DNA of 59,526 nucleotides, from positions 1 to 59,526 of IMG/VR virus record IMGVR_UViG_3300008108_000206; one strand, 5' to 3'. Positions 13,071 through 18,308 of the stretch are shown here, in pieces. The position numbers and the translations under genes were made by a program. Position 1 is the stretch's first letter. The number at the start of each line of letters is the position of its first letter. The notes under the pieces were generated by a model that worked only from the letters and a program-made list of their open reading frames with translations, was not told where the DNA came from and made no database searches. This DNA comes from a virus.

Positions 13071-13250
13071 ATGAATGACACCAAACTGATGATTTCAACT
13101 CTTCGTCAAGGTAAAACTGGTGAAGAGATTCTTCGAATTCTTGATGCTATCACTGACAATCCTGTGGAATCAGTGATGCAAACTGTTGTGGCAGTTGGTG
13201 ACACAATCAGTTCAAGTGTTCATCCTACACTAGAAGAGATCGCATTCTAG
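13071..13250 (+). CDS. Small hypothetical protein, 59 aa
   Basis: LMISTLRQGKTGEEILRILD, then a helix and an acidic tail ending LEEIAF. The RQGKTGEEILRILD segment resembles a short helical repeat seen in small cyanophage proteins. The stop is 6 nt before the palindrome of promoter copy 6. Confidence 0.65.
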   Translation: MNDTKLMISTLRQGKTGEEILRILDAITDNPVESVMQTVVAVGDTISSSVHPTLEEIAF

Positions 13251-13256
13251 TTACTG

Positions 13257-13315
13257 TGTGCCACTTCTTTTAGTGGCACATTAACTTACCATTTCGATCT
13301 GTGGGGTGGTATTGT
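13257..13315 (+). promoter_or_regulatory. Palindrome-type promoter, copy 6 (perfect palindrome)
   Basis: TGTGCCACT (13257-13265) and AGTGGCACA (13272-13280) are perfect 9-bp arms around a 6-nt loop. TATTGT follows after 29 nt (13310-13315), preceded by TGG (extended -10). No good -35. The GTG start of the next gene is 50 nt after the -10. Confidence 0.65.
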
Positions 13316-13365
13316 AGTTGTGTGGTTGAGAAAACCACATTTTTCACCCCAATCTTTTTCCACAA

Positions 13366-13689
13366 GTGAACAGCTACTCTTTCCCTCCTGCTGATGATCT
13401 GGTTTCGGTACTTTCTGAAATAGATTATCAGAAACACTTCAACAAATACATGGACATTGTTGAAACTGTTGTGATGTACATTGCAGCAATTTGTGTAGTT
13501 ATCTGGGAGCGTCTTCAAACTATGAAATTCAAGACACCAGATCTTATCACAAACTGGTTTTACTTTAGTGTTAATTTTATTGGTGAGCCTGGTGATGAGA
13601 TCATCGGTCTTTCTGTGAAAGATTATTACATTGGGCTCTACGACAATTCTATCACCTGGGGCGTCCTAGATGAGCATGGTTGCCTATAG
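13366..13689 (+). CDS. Hypothetical protein with a hydrophobic segment, 107 aa
   Basis: GTG 13366 is the best start (NSYSFPPADDLVSVLSEIDY); no ATG exists until about residue 29. A hydrophobic helix (VVMYIAAICVVIWERL) is probably a membrane segment. The C-terminus is beta-rich (DYYIGLYDNSITWGVLDEHG). Not recognised. Confidence 0.65.
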   Translation: MNSYSFPPADDLVSVLSEIDYQKHFNKYMDIVETVVMYIAAICVVIWERLQTMKFKTPDLITNWFYFSVNFIGEPGDEIIGLSVKDYYIGLYDNSITWGVLDEHGCL

Positions 13690-13691
13690 TT

Positions 13692-13749
13692 TGTGACACT
13701 TGTTTTAGTGGCACAGTAAATGAGCACTGTGCCACAGATCTGGTATTGT
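13692..13749 (+). promoter_or_regulatory. Palindrome-type promoter, copy 7
   Basis: The palindrome at 13692-13715 (TGTGACACT, AGTGGCACA; one mismatch) is followed by TGAGCA, a 17-nt spacer and TATTGT (13744-13749). The gap is 28 nt. The leader TTCTTTCTGTTGAGACA is shared with copies 8 and 9. The ATG is 27 nt after the -10. Confidence 0.65.
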
Positions 13750-13776
13750 TCTTTCTGTTGAGACATTTACAACACC

Positions 13777-13926
13777 ATGGAAACTAAACTCTGGGTTGTT
13801 ACACTTGAGATCGAGATTGATGCTAACTCTCACCCTCGAAAGTTTGTTCCTGATGCTATCAATGAGTGTTTGAATCTTGATCAAGGTGAAGACATTATTG
13901 ATTACAAATTTGTCTGCCTTGATTGA
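13777..13926 (+). CDS. Small acidic protein, 49 aa
   Basis: First gene after promoter copy 7. Beta-strand start (METKLWVVTLEIEIDANSHP), helix, then a beta-strand end (EDIIDYKFVCLD). A ferredoxin-like half fold is possible. Unknown function. Confidence 0.65.
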   Translation: METKLWVVTLEIEIDANSHPRKFVPDAINECLNLDQGEDIIDYKFVCLD

Positions 13927-13952
13927 TACCAACTCCATCACAAACTAACACA

Positions 13953-14162
13953 ATGACCCTTGCATTTGTCACACCTAAGAGTAACAAAGCAAAGAACCGT
14001 TTTGCTAACTTAATGGACAAACATCCTGAGTGTATTGTAGAACAAATCAAGGGAAATCGTGTGTTTTTGAGATCAAAGAATGGAAAGAACTTTTTCTGGG
14101 TTGATGTAAACAATAATGATGAATGGGGGGTGCTATTTGAGAAGATGGTGTGCCACAAATAG
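13953..14162 (+). CDS. Small basic protein, 69 aa
   Basis: ATG 13953 (MTLAFVTPKSNKAKNRFANL). Basic N-terminal half, then ECIVEQIKGNRVFLRSKNGK and an aromatic end (NFFWVDVNNNDEWGVLFEKM). Could be a nucleic-acid-binding small barrel. Its last codons lie within the palindrome of promoter copy 8. Confidence 0.65.
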   Translation: MTLAFVTPKSNKAKNRFANLMDKHPECIVEQIKGNRVFLRSKNGKNFFWVDVNNNDEWGVLFEKMVCHK

Positions 14163-14206
14163 AAGTGGCACACTAAATGAGCACAGCCCCCAAAATCTGT
14201 TATTGT
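14149..14206 (+). promoter_or_regulatory. Palindrome-type promoter, copy 8 (perfect palindrome)
   Basis: GTGTGCCAC (14148-14156) and GTGGCACAC (14165-14173) are perfect arms. TGAGCA (14178-14183), a 17-nt spacer and TATTGT (14201-14206) follow; the gap from the 24-nt core is 28 nt. The leader to the ATG at 14232 is identical to that of copy 9. Confidence 0.7.
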
Positions 14207-14231
14207 TCTTTCTGTTGAGACACATCACCCC

Positions 14232-14975
14232 ATGACTCTCACCTTCACCCACGGCAACGCTAAACTTAACAAGGGTACAGTTATCTTTAGTTTGCCTGCA
14301 GGATTCACCTGCCCTGGTGCTCTCGATTGTCTCTCTATGGCTGTCATAGGTGACAATGGCAAGCGTACAATTAAAGATGGCGAATTCACCAAGTTTCGCT
14401 GTTTTGCTGCATCGTCTGAAGTACAATACGATGCTTGCTATAACAATCGCCAAAACAATTTCAAAACAATTGTTCATGCTCTTCGTGAAGGTAATTGTGC
14501 TGTTGTTATCAACGAAGCACTCCAGAAAGCTCGCAAAAAATCTACAAAACTCGTTCGAATTCACGAGTCAGGAGATTTCTTCAATGCCGCCTATTTGGAG
14601 GCGTGGCTTATGGTTGCTTTGCACAATCCTGATCTGAAGTTCTACTGCTACAGCAAGAATCTCCCCCTATTTGTTAATCTTACTCTGCCTGAGAACTTCT
14701 ACCTTACTGCCAGCTATGGTGGCAAATTCGATCACATGATCGACGAAGGTGTGTTCACTCGCTATAGCAAAGTGTTCATGAACGATGATGATGCCAATGC
14801 TGCAGGGTTAGAGGTTGATCACGACGATTCTCACTGTTTTGGTGACAAACCGTTTGCACTGTTAGTGCATGGAACTCAGCCTAAAGGTAGCGAAGCAGGA
14901 AAGGCAATTAGTGCCCGTCGTAAGATTAACAAATTCGGAGGATACAATAAGAATAACAAACTGGTTGAGGTGTAA
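14232..14975 (+). CDS. GP88-family protein, 247 aa
   Basis: The N-terminus (VIFSLPAGFTCPGALDC), then FRCFAASSEVQYDA, LVRIHESGDFFNAAYLEAWL, LKFYCYSKNLPLFV and NFYLTASYGGKFDHMIDEG follow, in order, the blocks of the phage GP88 family (Pfam 'gene product 88'). Four Cys sit in the first 75 residues (CPGALDC, RCFAAS, DACYNN). The full set of expected blocks is present, so the gene looks intact. Members are found in actinophages and cyanophages and have no assigned reaction; the Cys set and a conserved H-x-SGDFF block suggest metal binding or an enzyme, but that is inference. It has its own promoter and a G/C hairpin after it. Confidence 0.8.
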   Translation: MTLTFTHGNAKLNKGTVIFSLPAGFTCPGALDCLSMAVIGDNGKRTIKDGEFTKFRCFAASSEVQYDACYNNRQNNFKTIVHALREGNCAVVINEALQKARKKSTKLVRIHESGDFFNAAYLEAWLMVALHNPDLKFYCYSKNLPLFVNLTLPENFYLTASYGGKFDHMIDEGVFTRYSKVFMNDDDANAAGLEVDHDDSHCFGDKPFALLVHGTQPKGSEAGKAISARRKINKFGGYNKNNKLVEV

Positions 14976-14986
14976 CTAACAACAAT

Positions 14987-15006
14987 GGGGGGAAAGAATT
15001 CCCCCC
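14987..15006 (+). terminator. Strong hairpin, probable terminator without T run
   Basis: GGGGGGAA (14987-14994) and TTCCCCCC (14999-15006) form an 8-bp stem with loop AGAA, 12 nt after the stop of the GP88-like gene. No T run follows, so it may protect the 3' end after processing. Confidence 0.5.
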
Positions 15007-15018
15007 GTCAAGTTACCT

Positions 15019-15076
15019 TGTGACACTTATCTTAGTGGCACACAAAATGAGCACAGCAGCTCAGATCTGGTATTGT
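15019..15076 (+). promoter_or_regulatory. Palindrome-type promoter, copy 9
   Basis: TGTGACACT (15019-15027) and AGTGGCACA (15034-15042), then TGAGCA (15048-15053), a 17-nt spacer and TATTGT (15071-15076). The gap is 28 nt. The -10, the leader and the first bases before the ATG are the same as copy 8. Confidence 0.7.
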
Positions 15077-15101
15077 TCTTTCTGTTGAGACACATCACCC
15101 C

Positions 15102-15278
15102 ATGTTTGCTATCACCTCCACCGAAACCTTCAATGAGGCAAATGCTGAAATCTTTGCTGATTTCGATGATGCAAACGATGCTGCATTTGACTGGTCGGTT
15201 GAACTTAGCGGGCGTCCCGTTGTTATCTGGAAGATGACCCGAACTGCACCCATTAAGTGGATGAAAGTCACCGCCTGA
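15102..15278 (+). CDS. Small hypothetical protein, 58 aa
   Basis: First gene after promoter copy 9. Acidic helical N-terminal half (ETFNEANAEIFADFDDANDA) and a basic beta-rich end (VVIWKMTRTAPIKWMKVTA). Not recognised. Confidence 0.65.
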   Translation: MFAITSTETFNEANAEIFADFDDANDAAFDWSVELSGRPVVIWKMTRTAPIKWMKVTA

Positions 15279-15311
15279 TTGTTTACACAAACCCACTCAC
15301 TTTTCTCTCAA

Positions 15312-15485
15312 ATGTTCATCACCAACGATTTCGCTAAGAAAGACCTTGCCTGCCAAATAGCAATGGCAAACTATCAGAAACAGTTGCAACGTGAGCAACA
15401 CTATCAACAGCAAGTTCGTGATGGTTTGATACCTGCACCGAACTGGAATGATACACAATCCTGGAACATTTCAGATCGGGACTAA
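15312..15485 (+). CDS. Small Gln-rich protein, 57 aa
   Basis: ATG 15312 (MFITNDFAKKDLACQIAMAN) is preferred over an in-frame upstream start at 15279. The middle is a Gln-rich helix (QKQLQREQHYQQQVRDG). A strong terminator follows 8 nt after the stop. Confidence 0.6.
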   Translation: MFITNDFAKKDLACQIAMANYQKQLQREQHYQQQVRDGLIPAPNWNDTQSWNISDRD

Positions 15486-15493
15486 CACGAATT

Positions 15494-15516
15494 GGGGGCA
15501 ATTTGCCCCCTTTTTT
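15494..15516 (+). terminator. Rho-independent terminator
   Basis: GGGGGCA (15494-15500), loop ATT, TGCCCCC (15504-15510), then six T. Nearly the same hairpin recurs at 15964-15980 without the T run. Confidence 0.85.
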
Positions 15517-15608
15517 ATTATACAAACTCCCCTGGTGTGCCAATTCTCGAACTGTCCCGATTTTTCGGTTTTGTATCACCACGAACTACACAGCATCCTC
15601 AGATCCGT

Positions 15609-15647
15609 TATTGTATGTTCAACGAGGTGAGAGATCCACACCTCGTT
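15609..15647 (+). promoter_or_regulatory. -10 box and 5'-terminal leader hairpin
   Basis: TATTGT at 15609-15614 sits in a TCAGATC context shared with copies 7 and 9. The RNA should start near 15621, exactly where AACGAGGTG (15621-15629) begins; it pairs with CACCTCGTT (15639-15647) as a perfect 9-bp stem. A degenerate palindrome (TGTGCCAATT..., 15536-15559) lies 49 nt upstream of the -10, about two helical turns further than in the other copies. Confidence 0.5.
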
Positions 15648-15668
15648 ATCACTAACCCCCACGGAGTT

Positions 15669-15947
15669 ATGTTCACTTCCACCCGCTTCTTCGTCCTCAC
15701 TGGTAACAGCGAAGCCCTCGCAGTTTCGCTCATCAAGAACCCGAAAGTGATAGGACCGAAGCGTGCTCAAATGCTGTTCAATCTGGCAGCAGTTGATAAC
15801 AACAAGATCGGTCGTGATGCACTCAAACTGTGTGCCAAAGCTGCTAACCGTCACCATGTGGACGGTTTGATTAACGATCGGGTGTTCAACAAAGCATCAA
15901 CAAAGCGTCTGCAATTCTGGGCACAAAATAAGAACACCCCCGTCTGA
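15669..15947 (+). CDS. Basic hypothetical protein, 92 aa
   Basis: The frame is open from 15492, but the promoter at 15609 and a ribosome site (CGGAG) point to ATG 15669 rather than the ATG at 15615. The product (MFTSTRFFVLTGNSEALAVS, then LIKNPKVIGPKRAQML and a basic helical end) is strongly basic. It probably binds nucleic acid. No family recognised. Confidence 0.65.
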   Translation: MFTSTRFFVLTGNSEALAVSLIKNPKVIGPKRAQMLFNLAAVDNNKIGRDALKLCAKAANRHHVDGLINDRVFNKASTKRLQFWAQNKNTPV

Positions 15948-15963
15948 GTTAGCATCACAAACT

Positions 15964-15980
15964 GGGGGCAATCTGCCCCC
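15964..15980 (+). terminator. G/C hairpin, terminator-like
   Basis: GGGGGCA (15964-15970), loop ATC, TGCCCCC (15974-15980), 16 nt after a stop codon. Copy of the stem at 15494 but followed by TCCACA, so it may only slow the polymerase or protect the RNA end. Confidence 0.5.
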
Positions 15981-16004
15981 TCCACATTCTCACTTTTTCC
16001 TCAA

Positions 16005-16277
16005 ATGTCCGTTTCCTTCGATATCACGAATTCCATGCTTTTTCGTGAATTTAGTGTAGACGAATCCTCTGCAATTCACTGCATCTCGGTGTTAGGCAAC
16101 AACGTCACAATTGCGTTTCAAAGCAACACTGAAAAGCAGTACATCTTCGCCGCTTCAGATAGATTTATCGCCCACATTCGTGCCGTGGTTACTGACTTCA
16201 ACCCCACCGAACATAGCCTCGGTTCGATAATAGCAAAGGCACGCAAATCTGGCGACCTTGAGATTATTAACATCTGA
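16005..16277 (+). CDS. KTSC-like domain protein, 90 aa (paralogue of 11690-11926)
   Basis: After a 22-residue N-terminal extension, SSAIHCISV, VTIAFQSNTEKQYIFAA, a helix, SLGSIIAKARKSGDLEII line up block by block with the protein at 11690-11926: the same SSAI start, the K-x-Y-x-F/Y hairpin, the S-x-G turn and a final LxII/M. It is more diverged from the KTSC consensus than its paralogue. Function unknown. A terminator follows. Confidence 0.65.
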   Translation: MSVSFDITNSMLFREFSVDESSAIHCISVLGNNVTIAFQSNTEKQYIFAASDRFIAHIRAVVTDFNPTEHSLGSIIAKARKSGDLEIINI

Positions 16278-16317
16278 AACATTTCAGATAATTACTAATA
16301 CTCAAAAATCACAGATA

Positions 16318-16347
16318 GCAGGTAATTATTATTACCTGCTTTTTTTA
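16318..16347 (+). terminator. Rho-independent terminator
   Basis: GCAGGTAAT (16318-16326), loop TATT, ATTACCTGC (16331-16339) and a run of eight T. A second small hairpin (TCTGAAA, CA, TTTCAGA; 16273-16288) overlaps the stop codon. This closes the small-gene region. Confidence 0.85.
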
Positions 16348-16584
16348 TGTTTTTCTATAAAATATAAAATAACGATTTGCTATGTATTATTAATACTTTA
16401 CAAATTACAAAATATAATTATATTTTGCATTTACGATTGCACAGTATTATTAATACACAGTAAATACGATTACAAAGGTATTAGAATTAACAGTTAATCG
16501 TAATCGTTCGTTAATTATAATTAACGATAAGCGTCCCCCCAAAAAAGTACCTTCTTTCTAAGCTATAAACGTTTCCCAGAGCCC
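16348..16584. other. AT-rich non-coding region with perfect palindromes
   Basis: No gene is visible. The region holds CAAAATATAATTATATTTTG (16408-16427) and TCGTTAATTATAATTAACGA (16508-16527), both perfect 20-bp palindromes; two copies of GTATTATTAATAC (near 16384 and 16443), itself an inverted repeat; and facing ACGATTAC and GTAATCGT motifs. It separates the small-gene region from the late structural genes. It could be a regulatory or replication site. Confidence 0.7.
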
Positions 16585-16592
16585 GATAAATA
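16585..16592 (+). promoter_or_regulatory. T4-type late promoter octamer
   Basis: GATAAATA, 76 nt before ATG 16669. It matches NATAAATA and is the first octamer of the structural module. Confidence 0.5.
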
Positions 16593-16668
16593 TTAAAAGG
16601 AAATCGAAAACTCCAAACCTCGAATTCCAAAAAAATTTCCCAGAAAATTTTTAGCCAAAAAAGTCGCC

Positions 16669-16881
16669 ATGAAACAACGAGTAACTTACAAAACCAAGGA
16701 TGGTTCATTAAGAGAACAAGTATTTGATGATTTCAATGAATTTGCAGATCTCATCCAAGACGCCGCCATGGATTACTATACTGGTGGACAACCTGAGATG
16801 AGTGTAGAGACGATGTATAGTAATATGGTAAAGAAGGAGAAAGTAACAAATAATGAATCAAGACCTGAACTCCTTGATTGA
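16669..16881 (+). CDS. Small acidic protein, 70 aa
   Basis: First gene of the late module. VTYKTKDGSLREQVFDDFNE, then FADLIQDAAMDYYTGGQPEM; a beta-hairpin then helix. It overlaps the next gene by 29 nt. Not recognised. Confidence 0.65.
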   Translation: MKQRVTYKTKDGSLREQVFDDFNEFADLIQDAAMDYYTGGQPEMSVETMYSNMVKKEKVTNNESRPELLD

Positions 16882-17014
16882 GAGGATTGAGAGATTAGAG
16901 GCGTCCCTCTACAATCTCAGATTAATGTACAGACCTCCAGAAAGGGAGGAGCATGTAAGTATAACTGAATACTTAGATGAAGTAGAGAATAGGATAAAAA
17001 ATTTAGAAAATTAA
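16853..17014 (+). CDS. Small coiled-coil protein, 53 aa
   Basis: ATG 16853 to TAA 17012, overlapping the previous gene by 29 nt and ending 5 nt before the next. Heptad helix (LNSLIERIERLEASLYNLRL), a linker and a second helix (EYLDEVENRIKNLE). The position next to the spike and baseplate genes hints at a structural or assembly helper. Confidence 0.6.
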   Translation: MNQDLNSLIERIERLEASLYNLRLMYRPPEREEHVSITEYLDEVENRIKNLEN

Positions 17015-17019
17015 GAGTT

Positions 17020-17400
17020 ATGCCATTACTTGTAGGACCAGACACTCCAGATAGTTCGAGTATCAATGGACCATGTTTATTTCCTGCAAAGCCTGTAACA
17101 TCACCACAGGTATCCCCAAATATTTTCATTAATGGGGAAGCGGTGAAGTACATACATAATGCGATACCACCTGATAGTGTGGAGGGTCAACCAAACAACC
17201 CTCTAGTGCCTTGTGTAGCCCCCCTGACGCCCGCTCTAAGGCAAGTTGTGACATCTGTGAACACTTCGGTGTATTTTAATAATTTATTACCAGCAGTGCA
17301 GGGGGATGCCACAGAATTAACGAGTTTACCTGGGACTAAGCGAGTATTTGTCGCACCATTTCAGCATCCAAACGTGATCATTGGTGGAGGGGTTGCGTGA
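17020..17400 (+). CDS. PAAR-like protein, candidate spike tip, 126 aa
   Basis: Lies directly upstream of the baseplate genes. The sequence has two matching halves: SPQVSPNIFINGEAVKY early and TSVNTSVYFNNLLPAVQGD later, the V/I-F/Y-x-N-G/N beta-turn pattern of PAAR-type proteins, and a PxxPxVPC segment. PAAR proteins form the sharp tip on the gp5 spike trimer of contractile tails. The His and Cys metal ligands of classical PAAR tips are not clear here, so this is by layout and position. The last bases carry the -35 of the next promoter. Confidence 0.5.
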   Translation: MPLLVGPDTPDSSSINGPCLFPAKPVTSPQVSPNIFINGEAVKYIHNAIPPDSVEGQPNNPLVPCVAPLTPALRQVVTSVNTSVYFNNLLPAVQGDATELTSLPGTKRVFVAPFQHPNVIIGGGVA

Positions 17401-17421
17401 TTGGTTGGGGTGTGGTATAAT
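17393..17421 (+). promoter_or_regulatory. Strong sigma-70-type promoter
   Basis: TTGCGT (17393-17398), 17-nt spacer, TATAAT (17416-17421) with TGG before it (extended -10). The ATG is 26 nt later. No palindrome is found upstream. It drives a single small gene with its own terminator, inside an otherwise late region. Confidence 0.75.
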
Positions 17422-17447
17422 AGGTGGGTAATCAACCGAGAGGTCTT

Positions 17448-17588
17448 ATGGCAAAGCGTCCTTCGCTGACTGGCAATCAAATCGAATCCAAGCCCAAGAA
17501 AACCCGTCAGGGTATGGGAGCACATACGAAGTATGCCGCTACGAGTCGTAACGGTGCTCGTAAGCGTTATCGTGGTCAAGGTCGATGA
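17448..17588 (+). CDS. Small very basic protein, 46 aa
   Basis: GAGAGG before ATG 17448. MAKRPSLTGNQIESKPKKTR, then GAHTKYAATSRNGARKRYRG. Proteins of this type (KKTRQG, HTKYAATSRN, RKRYRGQGR) are familiar from T4-like cyanophages. The high Lys/Arg content fits nucleic-acid binding. With its own host-type promoter and terminator it is an independent, probably early or constitutive unit. Confidence 0.75.
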   Translation: MAKRPSLTGNQIESKPKKTRQGMGAHTKYAATSRNGARKRYRGQGR

Positions 17589-17595
17589 ATATTTT

Positions 17596-17620
17596 GCGAT
17601 CCTTCGGGGTCGCTTTTTTT
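17596..17620 (+). terminator. Rho-independent terminator with TTCG loop
   Basis: GCGATCC (17596-17602), tetraloop TTCG, GGGTCGC (17607-17613), then seven T. The UUCG loop is very stable. Confidence 0.9.
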
Positions 17621-17707
17621 ATGTGTGTAAATAGTTTTGAGTGTGTCTCTGAAGGCAGGGATAGCAACCCCTTAAAAAGTTCTGTTCAACCTATATGGAG
17701 AAAACAG

Positions 17708-17884
17708 ATGGCTAATGTTGATAAAAGTAGAGAGTTTGTCCAATCGGGGATGACTCTGATATCAGAACAGGCGAGTGATCGCCTGTTAAAAAAGGTGAAA
17801 TACCAAATTCCAGAAAATCGATATAGTAGACCGTGTGGTGGTGCTGGTGGATTTGATGATTTTGTTGAGAGGTGGCATGAGTGA
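17708..17884 (+). CDS. Small hypothetical protein, 58 aa
   Basis: GGAG precedes ATG 17708 (MANVDKSREFVQSGMTLISE). A helical N-terminal part, basic centre and a Gly-rich end (RPCGGAGGFDDFVERWHE). Just upstream of gp25 but probably on a separate message. Not recognised. Confidence 0.6.
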   Translation: MANVDKSREFVQSGMTLISEQASDRLLKKVKYQIPENRYSRPCGGAGGFDDFVERWHE

Positions 17885-17885
17885 C

Positions 17886-17893
17886 TATAAATA
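17886..17893 (+). promoter_or_regulatory. T4 late promoter, perfect octamer
   Basis: TATAAATA, one base after the previous stop and about 20 nt before the gp25 start. It is the exact T4 late consensus. Confidence 0.75.
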
Positions 17894-17915
17894 ATAACAA
17901 ACGTTTTTGTCTACT

Positions 17916-18308
17916 GTGCCACAGTTTCAAACATTTAAAGATTTAAATGTTACATTCAAGCCACATCCTGTAACTGGTGATTTAATTGTCAGTAAGGATG
18001 TGGCTGCTGTCAAACAGGCTATTATTAATCTTTTGTTAACCAACAAAGGTGAGCGTTTATTTAATTCTCAGATTGGATCAAATATTTCTAGATTATTATT
18101 TGAACAATTAGATTATGGCGTAGCAGCACTGGTTCAATCTGAGATTAAAAATGTATTAAATGACTATGAACCAAGAATTAATATTCTATCGTTAGAGGTT
18201 ATACCAAATTTTGATGATAATGGATTTGATGTTGGAATGGAATTTGAGATTATAGGTAGAGACGATATTCCACTCAACGTAGAATTCTTTTTAGAGAGAA
18301 CTCGATAA
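17916..18308 (+). CDS. 25: Baseplate wedge protein gp25
   Basis: A 130-residue protein of the gp25/GPW family. After KDLNVTFKPHPVTGDLIVSK it shows the family core: AIINLLLTNKGERLFNSQIG followed by SNISRLLFEQLD, the GER ... P/S ... LLFE signature. gp25 binds gp6 and gp53 in the wedge and primes sheath contraction near the tail tube. The length is as in T4 (132). GTG 17916 gives MPQFQTF; a TTG at 17907 in the same frame would add three residues. No strong ribosome site is seen. Followed directly by gp6 and preceded by a perfect late promoter. Confidence 0.9.
   Translation: MPQFQTFKDLNVTFKPHPVTGDLIVSKDVAAVKQAIINLLLTNKGERLFNSQIGSNISRLLFEQLDYGVAALVQSEIKNVLNDYEPRINILSLEVIPNFDDNGFDVGMEFEIIGRDDIPLNVEFFLERTR

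Noticed and set aside
14555-14580. A tRNA T-arm-like motif (CTCGTTCGAATTCACGAG)
   Set aside because: There is no cloverleaf around it, and it lies inside the GP88-family coding sequence in frame. No tRNA gene was found elsewhere.
13257-15042. Reading the 24-nt palindromes as ordinary terminators
   Set aside because: No T run follows any of the arms, the distance to the -10 box is fixed within 2 nt, and separate G/C terminators are present next to several copies.
5105-15042. Assigning the palindrome to CRP, NtcA or LexA
   Set aside because: CRP sites are TGTGA-N6-TCACA (16 nt), NtcA sites GTA-N8-TAC, and cyanobacterial LexA sites differ in sequence. Arm spacing here does not fit any of them.
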